NCBI GenBank assembly: GCA_947501615.1 | Contig: CANMWK010000011.1 | Span: forward strand, 1-64,000 | Origin: an uncultured Tenacibaculum sp. | Lineage (GTDB): Bacteria > Bacteroidota > Bacteroidia > Flavobacteriales > Flavobacteriaceae | Direction: 5' to 3' | DNA length: 64,000 bases | Part shown: positions 8,956 through 18,983 of the stretch, piece by piece | Position numbering within the stretch: the stretch's first letter is position 1 | Layout of the letters: each line of letters begins with the position of its first letter | Made by a program: the position numbers and the translations under genes | Notes under the pieces: generated by a model | The model's database searches: none | Told to the model about the DNA's origin: nothing | Seen by the model: the letters and a program-made list of their open reading frames with translations, nothing else

Positions 8956-10197
8956 ATGGAACAATTAACAACAAGTAATGTATGGATGATGATTTGTACG
9001 GCATTAGTTTTTTTCATGCATTTAGGATTTGCTTTGTTAGAGATAGGTTTAACGAGACAAAAAAATACACTGAATATATTATTTAAAAATATTTTTATCA
9101 TTACAGTTGGGCTTTTGCTATATGCTGCATTTGGATTTAATTTAATGTATCCTGATTTTGCCAAAGAAGCATTAGGAATCATTGATTTTTCTGGTTTTGG
9201 TTTAAATCCGCCGTTGAATAAACAAGGGGAGTTAGATTTAACATATAATTCAGACTACACATATTGGACGGATTTCTTATTCCAAGGGATGTTTGCTGCT
9301 ACTGCGGCTACAATAGTTTCAGGTGCAGTTGCTGAACGAATGAAGATTTTACCATTTATGATTTTCACAGTGCTATATGTCGGATTTGTATATCCAATCG
9401 CGGGTTCTTGGAAATGGGGCGAAGGCTTTTTACATCAGTTAGATACTCCTTTCTATGATTTTGCAGGTTCAACTTTAGTACATTCTGTAGGTGGATGGGC
9501 AGCTTTAGTTGCTGTTTGGTTATTAGGAGCTAGAATTGGAAAATTCAAAAACGGAAAAGTACAAGCAATACCAGGACATAATATTCCTTTAGCAACTGGA
9601 GGGGTTTTAATACTTTGGTTAGGATGGTTTGGTTTTAATGGAGGTTCTGTTTTATCTGCTAATCCTGCAGCTACTTCATTAACATTAGTAACTACCTGTT
9701 TAGCTGCTGCTGCTGGAGGCGTAATCTGTGCAATTACTTCTACTATAATGTATAAGAATTTAGATTTGACAATGTTCTTAAACGGTATTTTAGGAGGATT
9801 GGTGGCAATTACAGCTGGTGCAGATGTAATGACTCCTATGAATGCAATTATCGTTGGTGGTGTAGGAGGAATCCTTATTGTCTTAGCTGTAAGTTTAATA
9901 GATAAAATAAAATTAGATGACCCTGTTGGAGCTATTGCTGTGCATTTAGCTTGTGGTGTATGGGGAACTCTTGCTGTTGGACTTTTTGGAAAGTTGGCAA
10001 GTGGTGCTCAATTTGTTAGTCAATTAATAGGAGTAGGTACTTATGCAGTTTTCTGTATTTCTACATCATTTATCATCATTTTCACCTTAAAGAAAACAAT
10101 AGGAATACGTGTAAGCGAGAAAGAAGAAATAGAAGGTTTAGATACACATGAGCACGGAATGACGGCTTATCCTGATTTTCGTTTAAATGAACATTAA
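8956..10197 (+). CDS. amtB: Ammonium transporter (Amt/Mep/Rh)
   Basis: A 413-residue inner-membrane channel with about eleven predicted transmembrane helices. Family landmarks: the signature near FAGSTLVHSVGGWAALVAVWLLG (about 170-192, with the first pore His), WLGWFGFNGGS, and the second pore His in DPVGAIAVHLACGVWG (about 322-337). The N-terminus begins with a hydrophobic helix without an obvious cleaved signal. It is co-transcribed with the PII protein, which would plug the channel when nitrogen is plentiful. The C-terminal tail contains EIEGLDTHEHGMTAYPDF, the conserved cytosolic region that contacts PII. Confidence 0.96.
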   Translation: MEQLTTSNVWMMICTALVFFMHLGFALLEIGLTRQKNTLNILFKNIFIITVGLLLYAAFGFNLMYPDFAKEALGIIDFSGFGLNPPLNKQGELDLTYNSDYTYWTDFLFQGMFAATAATIVSGAVAERMKILPFMIFTVLYVGFVYPIAGSWKWGEGFLHQLDTPFYDFAGSTLVHSVGGWAALVAVWLLGARIGKFKNGKVQAIPGHNIPLATGGVLILWLGWFGFNGGSVLSANPAATSLTLVTTCLAAAAGGVICAITSTIMYKNLDLTMFLNGILGGLVAITAGADVMTPMNAIIVGGVGGILIVLAVSLIDKIKLDDPVGAIAVHLACGVWGTLAVGLFGKLASGAQFVSQLIGVGTYAVFCISTSFIIIFTLKKTIGIRVSEKEEIEGLDTHEHGMTAYPDFRLNEH

Positions 10198-10210
10198 AAA
10201 TATCTATTGT

Positions 10211-10253
10211 ACTCATCTTAACTTGCTTATTTTGAAGGGAAGTTAAGGTGAGT
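10211..10253 (+). terminator. Hairpin after amtB, possible terminator
   Basis: Stem ACTCATCTTAACTT / AAGTTAAGGTGAGT (14 pairs with one G-T) with a 15-nt loop, starting 14 nt after amtB. The following bases (TTAAAAAT) are only weakly T-rich, so termination may be inefficient or the hairpin may act as a 3' stabiliser. Confidence 0.55.
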
Positions 10254-10460
10254 TTAAAAATTACTTAAAAATGCTATTAGAGGGTAAATAAATAGACCAT
10301 AACAAATGTAATTAAGATTTTTCTTAATACTATTTGAATTGAATATAAGCTTGTGTAATGATAATTGAGATTCTGAATTACAAAGCCTTACTTTATAAAA
10401 GATATAGTTGATTAAGCTTGTCTTTTATATAAACTAAACTAACAAATAAAATTTTACTAG

Positions 10461-13400
10461 ATGAAAGACCAAGGCTTGTATTTAAGTGAGTTTGAGAGAG
10501 ACAATTGTGGAGCAGGGTTTATATGTAATCTGAAAGGAAAAAAGTCGAATCAAATTATTCATGATGCACTAGAAATTTTAATTAAATTAGAACACAGAGG
10601 TGCAGTAAGTTCTGATGGAAGAACTGGGGATGGGGCAGGAATTTTAATTGATATACCTCATGATTTTTTTAGAAGAGTGTGTAGTTTTACATTGCCAGAA
10701 GAGAAAGAGTATGCTGTAGGACAAGTATTTTTACCTAGAAAATTCAATCAAAGCAGTTATTGTGAAAATGTTTTGGAAGATGAATTTAAAAAACAAGGAT
10801 TAAAAGTTTTAGGTTGGAGAGATGTGCCAGTAGATACATCAAATTTAGGAGCTATAGCAGCTAAAACACAGCCTAAAATTAAACAAGTTTTTGTTACTAA
10901 AGGAGATAAGGAACTAACAGACTTACAGTTCAATGCAAAACTATTTGCAGCAAGAAAAATTAGCGAGCATACTATAGCTAAGTCAAAAATTTCTGAATCT
11001 AATTATTTCTATTTATCAAGTCTTTCAACGACAACATTAATCTACAAAGGTCTATTAATGCCAGAAGATATTGGGCGTTTTTATGTAGACTTGAAGCAAC
11101 CAGATTTAGTTACTAGATTAGCATTAGTACATCAGCGATTTTCAACAAATACATTTCCTTCTTGGGATTTAGCACAACCATTTAGATTTATGTGTCATAA
11201 TGGAGAGATAAATACACTAAGAGGTAATGTGAAGCGAATGTTAGCCCGTGAGGAATTAATGGAATCAGATTTGTTTGGTGATGATATAAAAAAGTTGTTT
11301 CCAATTATCACGGAAGGAAAGTCAGATTCTGCTTCCATGGACATGGCAGTTGAATTATTATTGATGACTGGTAGATCGCTTCCAGAAGTGATGATGATGT
11401 TGGTCCCAGAAGCTTGGGAGAAAGACAAAACGATGAGTGCTGAAAAAAGAGCATTCTACGAATACAATTCATGTATTATGGAACCTTGGGATGGTCCTGC
11501 TTCTGTTCCTTTTACTGATGGAAATTATATTGGTGCATTACTAGATAGAAATGGATTAAGACCTTCAAGATATACCGTTACCAAGCGAGGTAATGTTGTG
11601 ATGTCTTCAGAAATAGGTGTTTTAAATATAAAGCCAGATAACGTAGTTAAACATGGTAGATTAGAACCAGGAAAAATGTTCTTGGTAGATATGAATGCTG
11701 GAAGAATTATTGAAGATGAAGAAATTAAAGAGAAAATAGTTTCTAAACATCCGTATCAAGAATGGTTAAATGAACATTCACTTCCGTTAGCTAAAATACC
11801 ATACACAAACAACTCTATACCTAAAGAAAAAACAGACTATACAACAAGACTACGTTTATTTGGTTATACTACCGAAGAAATAGATCATCTAATAGCTCCT
11901 ATGGCGATAGAAGGTAAAGAAGCCATTGGATCTATGGGGACAGATACACCGTTAGCTGTACTTTCGGATAAATCACAACTGTTATACAATTATTTTAAAC
12001 AATTATTTGCTCAGGTTACCAATCCGCCTTTAGATGGAATTCGAGAGGAAATTATTACCGATATCAGTTTAGCATTAGGGTCGGATCGAAATATTTTTCA
12101 TGTGATTCCAGAGCAAGCTAAAAAGTTAAGAATTCAAAATCCTGTAATTTCAAATGAAGATTTAGATAAGCTTAAAAATCTTGAACACGAAGATTTTAAA
12201 GCTGTAACTATTCCAATGCTTTTTCCATTAGAAAAAGGAGTCAACGGAATTGAAAATGCATTAGAAGGAATTTTATATAAAGCAACAGTTGCTGTTGAAG
12301 ATGAAGGAGCGAATATTATTATTTTATCAGATAGAGGAGTAAATAAAGAGTGGGCTCCAATTCCTGCACTATTAGCATGTTCTTATCTACATAATTCAAT
12401 GTATAGAAAAGGAACTCGTTCTAAAATAGGAATCATTATAGAAAGTGCAGAACCTAGAGAACCGCATCATTTTGCAACATTATTTGGTTACGGAGCGAGT
12501 GCTATAAATCCGTATATGGTGAACGAAATTATAGCTCATCAAGTGGAGAAAGGAGAGATTCCAGATATACAAGCAGGTAAAGCTGTGAAAAACTTTAATA
12601 AGGCTATAGGTAAAGGTTTATTAAAGATTATGAATAAAATTGGTATTTCAACATTACATTCCTATCGAGCTTCTCAAATTTTTGAAATCTTAGGATTAAA
12701 GAAAGCGTTTACAGATAAATATTTCCCAGGAACTCCATCAAGAATTGGAGGAATTGGTTTGTATGTACTTCAAAAAGAAATCTATAAAAGATGTACAGAA
12801 TCATTCAGAGATAAGCATATAGATTCGGTTTTAGATTTAGAAATCGGCGGAGATTATCGTTGGAGAAGAAATGGTGAACGTCATATGTTTAATCCAACAA
12901 CAGTATCTAAATTACAGCAAGCAGTTCGCTCAAAAAGCAAGGAAAGTTATAAAGTTTATGCAGATAAAATTAACAAGCAATCTAAAGAGTTGATGACGCT
13001 TAGAGGATTGTTTGAATTTGTAAACTTAGATCCTATTCCTATTGAAGAGGTAGAACCTTGGACAGAAATTGTAAAACGCTTTAAAACAGGAGCAATGTCT
13101 TATGGATCTATAAGTCAAGAAGCTCATGAAAATTTAGCGATTGCAATGAACAGAATTGGAGGGAAATCTAATTCTGGTGAAGGAGGAGAAAATAAAGAAC
13201 GTTTTAAAAAGTTATCTAACGGTGATTCTAAAAATAGTGCTATCAAACAGGTGGCATCAGGTAGATTTGGAGTAACTAGTAATTATTTGACGAATGCTAA
13301 GGAAATTCAAATTAAAATGGCTCAGGGAGCTAAGCCAGGAGAAGGCGGACAATTACCTGGGAAAAAAGTATTGCCGTGGATTGCAGAGGTTAGAAATTCT

Positions 13401-14969
13401 ACACCTTATGTGGGGTTAATTTCACCACCACCACATCACGATATTTATTCGATTGAAGATTTAGCACAGTTAATTTTCGATTTAAAAAATGCCAATAGAG
13501 AAGCAAGAATTAATGTAAAGTTAGTTTCTAAAGTTGGAGTTGGGACCATTGCAGCTGGTGTTGCAAAAGCAAAAGCCGATGTAATTTTAGTTTCTGGTTT
13601 CGATGGAGGTACAGGAGCTTCTCCTTTAACTTCTCTAAAACATGCCGGTTTACCTTGGGAATTGGGAGTTGCTGAAGCACAACAGACTTTGGTGATGAAT
13701 AATTTACGTAATCGTGTGGTTTTAGAATGTGATGGACAATTAAAAACGGGTAGAGATGTAGCAATAGCATGTTTATTAGGAGCAGAAGAATTTGGTTTTG
13801 CCACGGCGCCATTAGTAGCTTCTGGTTGTATTATGATGCGTCAATGTCACTTAAATACTTGTCCGGTTGGAATTGCTACGCAAGATCCAGAGCTTCGTAA
13901 AAACTTCAAAGGAACTCCAGAACATGTAATTAATTTCATGTATTTCGTTGCAGAAGAAGTTCGTCAGATTATGGCAACTTTAGGGTTCAGATCTATTAAA
14001 GAAATGGTTGGTCAGGTTGAAAAGTTAAATGTAGATAATGCTATAGATCACTATAAAGCAAAAGGAATAGATGCTTCAGCAATTTTACATAAAGTGAATA
14101 CTAATGATAATCCGATTTTATACAATACAGAAAAGCAAGATCACGGATTAGAAAAAGTATTAGATCTAAAAATAGTAGACGATGCGAAAGGAGCAATTAA
14201 AAATAAAATTAAATCAGAATTCACCTATGAAATTCAAAATACAAACCGTTCAGTAGGAGCTTTAACCAGTAATGAAATTTCTAAACTTCATGGATCAGAA
14301 GGGTTACCAGAAGATACGTTAACGTTACAATTTAAAGGTTCTGCTGGACAAAGTTTTGGAGCGTTTGCAACCAAAGGTTTAACAATGATTGTAGATGGAG
14401 AAACCAATGATTATTTAGGGAAAGGTTTATCTGGAGCTAAGGTTATAGTGAAGAAACCTCAAGAAGCAGATTTTGTTGCAGAAGAAAATATTATTGTTGG
14501 AAATGTATGTTTTTATGGAGCTGTAACTGGTGAAGCTTATATCAACGGGATAGCTGGAGAACGTTTCTGTGTTCGTAATTCAGGAATTACTGCTGTTGTT
14601 GAGGGAATTGGAGATCACGGTTGTGAATATATGACAGGTGGTAAAGTTGTTGTGCTTGGTAAAACAGGTCGAAATTTTGCTGCAGGAATGAGTGGAGGAA
14701 TTGCATATGTATATGATCCGTCTCATCAATTTAGAAATGAATTATGTAATCTAGAAATGGTTGAATTAGTGCATTTGGAAACTGAAGATCAAAAAGATTT
14801 AAAATCAACAATTGAAAAACATAAGGGCTATACAAATAGTGGCTTAGCAGAAAAGATTTTAGGTGATTGGGAAGTGAATAAAATGGACTTTATAAAAGTG
14901 TACCCAACCGATTATAGGTTAGCATTAGAACGAATAGCAGAAGAACAAACAACTAAAATAACAGCTTAG
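10461..14969 (+). CDS. gltB: Glutamate synthase (NADPH-type), large subunit
   Basis: A 1502-residue GOGAT alpha subunit: glutamine + 2-oxoglutarate to two glutamates. A 15-residue propeptide precedes the Ntn nucleophile Cys16 in [11 protein letters not shown]. The glutaminase domain runs to about 430 ([24 protein letters not shown]). The central domain follows, then the FMN-binding synthase barrel with [14 protein letters not shown] and the [10 protein letters not shown] loop. The 3Fe-4S cysteines are in the [15 protein letters not shown] segment. The C-terminal GXGXG beta-helix domain ([22 protein letters not shown]) completes the protein. All domains are intact. It is 3 nt upstream of gltD. 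It supplies the glutamate used as amino donor by the IlvE encoded 4 kb downstream. Confidence 0.97.
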   Translation: MKDQGLYLSEFERDNCGAGFICNLKGKKSNQIIHDALEILIKLEHRGAVSSDGRTGDGAGILIDIPHDFFRRVCSFTLPEEKEYAVGQVFLPRKFNQSSYCENVLEDEFKKQGLKVLGWRDVPVDTSNLGAIAAKTQPKIKQVFVTKGDKELTDLQFNAKLFAARKISEHTIAKSKISESNYFYLSSLSTTTLIYKGLLMPEDIGRFYVDLKQPDLVTRLALVHQRFSTNTFPSWDLAQPFRFMCHNGEINTLRGNVKRMLAREELMESDLFGDDIKKLFPIITEGKSDSASMDMAVELLLMTGRSLPEVMMMLVPEAWEKDKTMSAEKRAFYEYNSCIMEPWDGPASVPFTDGNYIGALLDRNGLRPSRYTVTKRGNVVMSSEIGVLNIKPDNVVKHGRLEPGKMFLVDMNAGRIIEDEEIKEKIVSKHPYQEWLNEHSLPLAKIPYTNNSIPKEKTDYTTRLRLFGYTTEEIDHLIAPMAIEGKEAIGSMGTDTPLAVLSDKSQLLYNYFKQLFAQVTNPPLDGIREEIITDISLALGSDRNIFHVIPEQAKKLRIQNPVISNEDLDKLKNLEHEDFKAVTIPMLFPLEKGVNGIENALEGILYKATVAVEDEGANIIILSDRGVNKEWAPIPALLACSYLHNSMYRKGTRSKIGIIIESAEPREPHHFATLFGYGASAINPYMVNEIIAHQVEKGEIPDIQAGKAVKNFNKAIGKGLLKIMNKIGISTLHSYRASQIFEILGLKKAFTDKYFPGTPSRIGGIGLYVLQKEIYKRCTESFRDKHIDSVLDLEIGGDYRWRRNGERHMFNPTTVSKLQQAVRSKSKESYKVYADKINKQSKELMTLRGLFEFVNLDPIPIEEVEPWTEIVKRFKTGAMSYGSISQEAHENLAIAMNRIGGKSNSGEGGENKERFKKLSNGDSKNSAIKQVASGRFGVTSNYLTNAKEIQIKMAQGAKPGEGGQLPGKKVLPWIAEVRNSTPYVGLISPPPHHDIYSIEDLAQLIFDLKNANREARINVKLVSKVGVGTIAAGVAKAKADVILVSGFDGGTGASPLTSLKHAGLPWELGVAEAQQTLVMNNLRNRVVLECDGQLKTGRDVAIACLLGAEEFGFATAPLVASGCIMMRQCHLNTCPVGIATQDPELRKNFKGTPEHVINFMYFVAEEVRQIMATLGFRSIKEMVGQVEKLNVDNAIDHYKAKGIDASAILHKVNTNDNPILYNTEKQDHGLEKVLDLKIVDDAKGAIKNKIKSEFTYEIQNTNRSVGALTSNEISKLHGSEGLPEDTLTLQFKGSAGQSFGAFATKGLTMIVDGETNDYLGKGLSGAKVIVKKPQEADFVAEENIIVGNVCFYGAVTGEAYINGIAGERFCVRNSGITAVVEGIGDHGCEYMTGGKVVVLGKTGRNFAAGMSGGIAYVYDPSHQFRNELCNLEMVELVHLETEDQKDLKSTIEKHKGYTNSGLAEKILGDWEVNKMDFIKVYPTDYRLALERIAEEQTTKITA

Positions 14970-14972
14970 ATT

Positions 14973-16436
14973 ATGGGAGAATTAGGAGGATTTAAAAAAT
15001 ACGAACGTAAGCAAGAGGTAAATACTGCTGTTAAAGATCGAGTACAAAATTTTAAAGAATTTACGAGTCCGTTATCGGCAACAGAACAACAAAAACAAGG
15101 TTCTCGTTGTATGGATTGCGGAATTCCATTTTGTCATAGCGGTTGTCCGTTAGGGAATTTAATTCCAGATTTTAACGATATGGTACACAAAGGAGAGTGG
15201 AAAAAAGCGTTAGATATTCTGCATGCTACAAATAACTTCCCAGAATTTACAGGAAGATTATGTCCGGCTCCATGCGAAAAAGCTTGTGTTTTAGGAATAA
15301 TAGATCAACCTGTATCTATTGAAAATACTGAAAAGTATATCGTAGAGAAAGGTTTTGAAAACAATTGGATAAAACCGAAGTTACCAAACTTTAGAACAGG
15401 GAAAACTGTAGCTGTTGTGGGCTCTGGTCCAGCAGGATTGGCAGCTGCTCAGCAATTAAATAGAGCAGGGCATTCTGTTACGGTATTCGAAAGAGAAGAT
15501 AAAATAGGTGGATTACTACGTTATGGAATTCCTAACTTTAAATTAGAAAAAGAAGTTATAGATAGAAGAGTTAAAATTCTAGAGGCAGAAGGTATTACTT
15601 TCAAAACAAATGCTAATATTGGTGTTACTGTTGCTGTAACTAAGCTAAATGAATTTGATGCAGTGGTTTTATGCGGAGGAGCTACAAAAGCTAGAGCATT
15701 ACAAATTCCCGGTAGTGACGCTAAAGGTGTGCACCAAGCTATGGATTTCTTAACGAAACAAACTAAGGCTTTATTTGATTCAGATTTAGAAAGTGAAATT
15801 ATTAGTGCTAAAGGTAAAAATGTTATTGTAATAGGAGGAGGAGATACAGGATCAGATTGTATTGGAACATCTAACAGACATGGAGCAAAATCAGTAACAA
15901 ACTTCGAAATTATGCCTAAACCACCTAAGGCTAGAAGTGTACAAACACCTTGGCCATTTTGGCCTTTGCAACTAAAAACAAGTTCTTCTCACGAAGAAGG
16001 TTGCGATCGTAATTGGTTAATAAACACTAAAGAGTTTGTAAAAAATGATAAAGGTGAATTAATTGCTTTAAAAACAGTTGAGGTAGAATGGAAAATAATT
16101 CCAGGAGAACGTCCTCAGTTAATAGAAATTGAGGGAACTGAAAAAACATGGCCTTGCGATTTAGTCTTTTTAGCTCTTGGATTTACTGGTCCAGAAAAAA
16201 CCTTACCAGAGTTATTGAATTTAGATTTAGATTTTAGATCTAATATTAAGGCTAGTGTGAGTAATTATCAAACCAATGTGCCTAATATATTTACTGCTGG
16301 AGATATGCGTAGAGGTCAATCACTTATTGTTTGGGCAATTTCTGAAGGAAGACAAGCAGCACATCATGTAGATGCGTTTTTAATGGGAAGTTCAAGTTTA
16401 CCACTTAAAGATAGTAACGATTTATTGAGTGCTTAA
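14973..16436 (+). CDS. gltD: Glutamate synthase small subunit
   Basis: A 487-residue FAD-dependent NADPH oxidoreductase that passes electrons to GltB. The N-terminal ferredoxin-like region holds two 4Fe-4S clusters: CMDCGIPFCHSGCPLGNL (about residues 45-62) and CPAPCEKACVLG (about 94-105). The FAD-binding GSGPAGLAAAQQL is near 150, the NADPH-binding GGGDTGSD near 288, and TAGDMRRGQSLIVWAISEGRQAA is the C-terminal FAD site. The length is normal. It forms a two-gene operon with gltB, closed by a strong terminator. Confidence 0.97.
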   Translation: MGELGGFKKYERKQEVNTAVKDRVQNFKEFTSPLSATEQQKQGSRCMDCGIPFCHSGCPLGNLIPDFNDMVHKGEWKKALDILHATNNFPEFTGRLCPAPCEKACVLGIIDQPVSIENTEKYIVEKGFENNWIKPKLPNFRTGKTVAVVGSGPAGLAAAQQLNRAGHSVTVFEREDKIGGLLRYGIPNFKLEKEVIDRRVKILEAEGITFKTNANIGVTVAVTKLNEFDAVVLCGGATKARALQIPGSDAKGVHQAMDFLTKQTKALFDSDLESEIISAKGKNVIVIGGGDTGSDCIGTSNRHGAKSVTNFEIMPKPPKARSVQTPWPFWPLQLKTSSSHEEGCDRNWLINTKEFVKNDKGELIALKTVEVEWKIIPGERPQLIEIEGTEKTWPCDLVFLALGFTGPEKTLPELLNLDLDFRSNIKASVSNYQTNVPNIFTAGDMRRGQSLIVWAISEGRQAAHHVDAFLMGSSSLPLKDSNDLLSA

Positions 16437-16458
16437 TTTTTTAATCGATTATAGAATG

Positions 16459-16493
16459 CACGCTCCTTAGATGCTAAGGAGCGTGTGTTTTTT
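16459..16493 (+). terminator. Terminator of gltBD
   Basis: Twelve-base-pair perfect stem CACGCTCCTTAG / CTAAGGAGCGTG (16459-16470 with 16474-16485), a 3-nt apical loop and a T-rich tail (TGTTTTTT). It lies between gltD and the convergent methyltransferase gene. The lack of T residues on the other side makes it mainly a plus-strand terminator. Confidence 0.9.
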
Positions 16494-17493
16494 AAGAATA
16501 ATGTATTTGATATTCAAGTTTTGGGTTAGATGAAATAGTATATTGAGTCTCAATAGTAATTTTCTCTTTTATCCCCTTAGGGATTTGATCTAAAATAATT
16601 GGAGTAGTGAGTCCGCTTTGATTAATAGCTATTTTTTCATCTTTATAAACTTGTATTTCGGTAAGCAGTAATAATTGATCAAAATCGCGTAATACATCAT
16701 GCGAGATAACAGTTTGTTCTTTAGTAAATGAATACTCTTTAATGCTATTTTCTCTAGCTAAAAATGAAGATTCTTTACTTACTTCAAAAACTTTTTCTTT
16801 TTTATGATAATCTTTTAATTGAAATTTTTCAATAGGTATTTTAGAGTTTTTTAAACCTACTGATAACTCAATTTTTTCAGGAATAAATATGGTGTCATTT
16901 TGTACTTGATCCATTAAATTCAAAAAAATAGGTACTTGTTGTTCTTTAGCTAATGCGTTTTGCATTGTTTCGCTAACAATAATATCAGGAGTATTTTTAG
17001 GGTTTATTTTATAGCTTGTAGCATCGTCTTTTATAAAAGTAATATTGCTTTTGTGTAACTCTAGTCTCGAAATTACATTTTGTAATATTTTTAAACTAAA
17101 TGAATTTATTTCTAAAAGACTAAAATGTACTTCTTTTGCTGTGTATTTTAAAAGAAAAGGTAAGAGTAGAGTGGCAAAAGGTCCAGTTCCAGCATACAGA
17201 ATATGAATTTTATTTTTAGATTTTATCTTTTCTTTTATAGCCTTGTCTATACCTCGTATAAATTGTCTAGTTCTAATTAAATCGTCAAGACAAAGTGCAG
17301 CCCAAAATGTTCCAAGAGATTTTCCATTATTAGAATGAATATCAACTCGTCCCTTTTCAATATTCATATTTTCATTAGATAACTCTTCTAAAATGGACTT
17401 GTAAGTTTTAGATGCTTTGGATAATTCATAATAATCTACTTGATCTTTGAAGTATTCTGATGTAGCTTGAATTATTTTTTGTTGTATGGTCAT
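16492..17493 (-). CDS. Class I SAM-dependent methyltransferase, PRMT-like
   Basis: A 333-residue cytosolic protein. The Rossmann methyltransferase core is visible: motif I ILYAGTGPFATLLLPF (about residues 97-112), acidic motif II LLEIN (about 129), motif III IKDDAT, and DIIVSETMQNALAKEQ (about 166-181), which resembles the double-E loop of protein arginine methyltransferases (SETMQ...E). The C-terminal half is beta-rich, as in the PRMT barrel. The substrate is unknown; a small-molecule or protein methyltransferase is possible. It is a single gene, convergent with gltD and divergent from a secreted protein. Confidence 0.65.
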   Translation of the reverse strand: MTIQQKIIQATSEYFKDQVDYYELSKASKTYKSILEELSNENMNIEKGRVDIHSNNGKSLGTFWAALCLDDLIRTRQFIRGIDKAIKEKIKSKNKIHILYAGTGPFATLLLPFLLKYTAKEVHFSLLEINSFSLKILQNVISRLELHKSNITFIKDDATSYKINPKNTPDIIVSETMQNALAKEQQVPIFLNLMDQVQNDTIFIPEKIELSVGLKNSKIPIEKFQLKDYHKKEKVFEVSKESSFLARENSIKEYSFTKEQTVISHDVLRDFDQLLLLTEIQVYKDEKIAINQSGLTTPIILDQIPKGIKEKITIETQYTISSNPKLEYQIHYS

Positions 17494-17607
17494 TGTTTAA
17501 GTTCGTTAAGGAATTGTTTTTAAATGATATTAGTTAGTTTTTTTTATGAGTCAAAATAAATTTAAAAACAAGTAAGAAATTTATTTAAAGTTTTAAGTTC
17601 AATTCAT

Positions 17608-17636
17608 AGCGGTATAAGTGAAGAAAAAAGCGGTAT
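17608..17636 (+). repeat. Direct repeat AGCGGTAT with 21-bp period
   Basis: AGCGGTAT occurs at 17608-17615 and again at 17629-17636, i.e. on the same face of the helix two turns apart, about 100 bp upstream of the secreted protein gene at 17738. Tandem sites with about 21-bp period are typical of LytTR-type regulators. This assignment is inference. Confidence 0.4.
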
Positions 17637-17737
17637 GAAAGAATTATTTTAATTTTTCATTATTTCACTGGAAACAGTGGTGTTTTAAATATTAATTCCT
17701 CTTTACTTTGGGATGCCTTAAAATAATCTGTTTTAAT

Positions 17738-18586
17738 ATGAAAAGAAAATACAAATTACTGGTAATGCTACTGGTTGTTTTTTTAAGTTTTGAAACTTTT
17801 GCACTACAAAGAAGCACTTTTAAAAAAGAAAATACGATGTATCAAAAAAAAAGTAAGAAAGAATTTATTTATCTAGAGATATCTGGAGAAAAAGGAGCAA
17901 AAATAGAAGTTCGATTAAATGATATTCCTGCTGGCGAGTTAATTACGGAAGGAGAAAATGGCTCAGGAAATTCATTCTCGAATATTAAGTATTACACAAA
18001 GCCTGGAAGTAATACATTATCAGTATATTCTCTGTCAGAAAAAGGAAAAGCAACAGTCCGCTTAGTACGATATTTTGAAGGTCAAAGTACAGGTAAAGGA
18101 GAAGGTAAAACATTAATAGAAATAATAGTAGAAAACACGAAACTTCCTACACACAAAGAAATAGTATTAGCATCAAGCAGTGAAAGATGGTCTTGGATGG
18201 ATGTTGATCTAATTACAGATGAAAAAAGCGAAAGAGAAGCCATGGATTTCGTAAGAAGATTCTATAAAACCATGGAAAAAAGTAATGTCGATGAAATGAT
18301 TAAAGCATTGGATCCAATTATAAACGATGAATTGCGTTCTAAGCCGAATACAACAAAAGAAAAATTAGTTAAAAACTGGACTAAATTTATGAAAATGGCT
18401 TTCAATGGTGATAACACATATGATGATATTAATAAAATTTCAGTACAATTAACTCCAGTAGCTAACGGTAAACTATTTGAAGTAAAGCGAAAAGATGGAA
18501 GTCTTTTATTTAGAACTTCCGATACTAGTGTGGCATTTAAAAATATTATTGGTCGTAAAGATGGTGTTTGGAAATTTTATTATTAA
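17738..18586 (+). CDS. Secreted protein of unknown function
   Basis: I choose the ATG at 17738 (282 residues) rather than the one at 17708, because the former begins directly with a clean signal peptide (KRK followed by a hydrophobic stretch LLVMLLVVFLSFETFA). The mature N-terminal half (ISGEKGAKIEVRLNDIPAGEL) looks beta-rich. The C-terminal half from about residue 185 (EREAMDFVRRFYKTMEKSNVDEM) has the helix-then-sheet pattern of NTF2/SnoaL-like domains and ends GVWKFYY. A near-consensus -7 box TTACTTTG lies at 17703-17710, preceded by the inverted repeat CACTG-GAAA-CAGTG. The function is unknown. Confidence 0.65.
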   Translation: MKRKYKLLVMLLVVFLSFETFALQRSTFKKENTMYQKKSKKEFIYLEISGEKGAKIEVRLNDIPAGELITEGENGSGNSFSNIKYYTKPGSNTLSVYSLSEKGKATVRLVRYFEGQSTGKGEGKTLIEIIVENTKLPTHKEIVLASSSERWSWMDVDLITDEKSEREAMDFVRRFYKTMEKSNVDEMIKALDPIINDELRSKPNTTKEKLVKNWTKFMKMAFNGDNTYDDINKISVQLTPVANGKLFEVKRKDGSLLFRTSDTSVAFKNIIGRKDGVWKFYY

Positions 18587-18747
18587 GGTCTATATATCTT
18601 TTACGTCTAATCTCATAATTATAATCACTTTATAGTTTCTATAGAAAAAAATGCAGATAATAGTCTTTTAAAAAGGTTTTAGCTCTTAATTTGGTAATAA
18701 TAGAAGTGTTTTTTTAAATTGATTAGGATAATTCAAAAAAAAATAAC

Positions 18748-18755
18748 AATATTTG
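18748..18755 (+). promoter_or_regulatory. Possible -7 element of the ilv leader
   Basis: AATATTTG matches five of the six defined positions of TAnnTTTG. If used, transcription would start near 18762, making the first leader peptide (ATG at 18765) nearly leaderless. No TTG lies at 19-nt spacing. An upstream promoter cannot be excluded. Confidence 0.3.
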
Positions 18756-18764
18756 CAGTATTAA

Positions 18765-18830
18765 ATGAATACAAGAATTTTAAATATCATTTCTATCATT
18801 GTCGTTGTGATTATTATTTCACAAGGTTAG
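18765..18830 (+). CDS. ilv leader peptide 1 (Ile/Val-rich, 21 residues)
   Basis: A short ORF reading MNTRILNIIS then IIVVVIIISQG and TAG. Twelve of 21 residues are branched-chain amino acids (8 Ile, 3 Val, 1 Leu), including III and VVV runs, exactly the end products of the downstream operon. It is followed after 32 nt by a strong terminator. The bases right after the stop (AGGAAG, 18831-18836) can pair with CTTCCT in the terminator's 5' arm (18868-18873), so a ribosome that reaches the stop would mask this antiterminator, while one stalled at Ile/Val codons would leave it free. This is the logic of ribosome-mediated attenuation. Confidence 0.8.
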   Translation: MNTRILNIISIIVVVIIISQG

Positions 18831-18862
18831 AGGAAGTGATTTTTAAATTTTAAGATATAAGT

Positions 18863-18894
18863 AAAGGCTTCCTAAATTTTAGGAAGCCTTTTTT
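18863..18894 (+). terminator. ilv attenuator 1 (terminator)
   Basis: Stem AAAGGCTTCCT / AGGAAGCCTTT (18863-18873 with 18881-18891), loop AAATTTT, followed by T residues to 18894. It lies between leader peptide 1 and leader peptide 2, well ahead of ilvE, so it can only reduce expression of the operon. Its 5' arm can be captured by AGGAAG directly after leader 1's stop codon. Confidence 0.85.
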
Positions 18895-18905
18895 GATTTA
18901 AACAC

Positions 18906-18965
18906 ATGAATAGATTTTTAAACATCATTATTAGCATTGTCATTATTAGCTCACCACCGAGTTGA
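18906..18965 (+). CDS. ilv leader peptide 2 (Ile-rich, 19 residues)
   Basis: A second short ORF, MNRFLNIIISIVIISSPPS then TGA. Eight of 19 residues are Ile/Val/Leu (6 Ile). Its N-terminus parallels leader 1 (MN-R--LNII), suggesting tandem duplication of the whole leader-attenuator unit. The stop codon (18963-18965) lies inside AGTTGATATAG (18960-18970), which can form 11 pairs (one G-T) with CTGTATCAACT (18992-19002), the 5' arm of the following terminator. Stalling at the Ile codons would free this antiterminator; translation to the stop would cover it. Confidence 0.82.
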   Translation: MNRFLNIIISIVIISSPPS

Positions 18966-18983
18966 TATAGATAGCTATTGTTT

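Noticed and set aside
10312..10329. ATTAAGA-TTTT-TCTTAAT inverted repeat upstream of gltB as an operator
   Set aside because: It is short and made almost only of A/T; such repeats occur by chance in this genome and no second copy was seen.
13445..13812. Two minus-strand frames inside gltB
   Set aside because: They are antisense shadows of a highly conserved glutamate synthase domain with no promoter or recognisable protein features.
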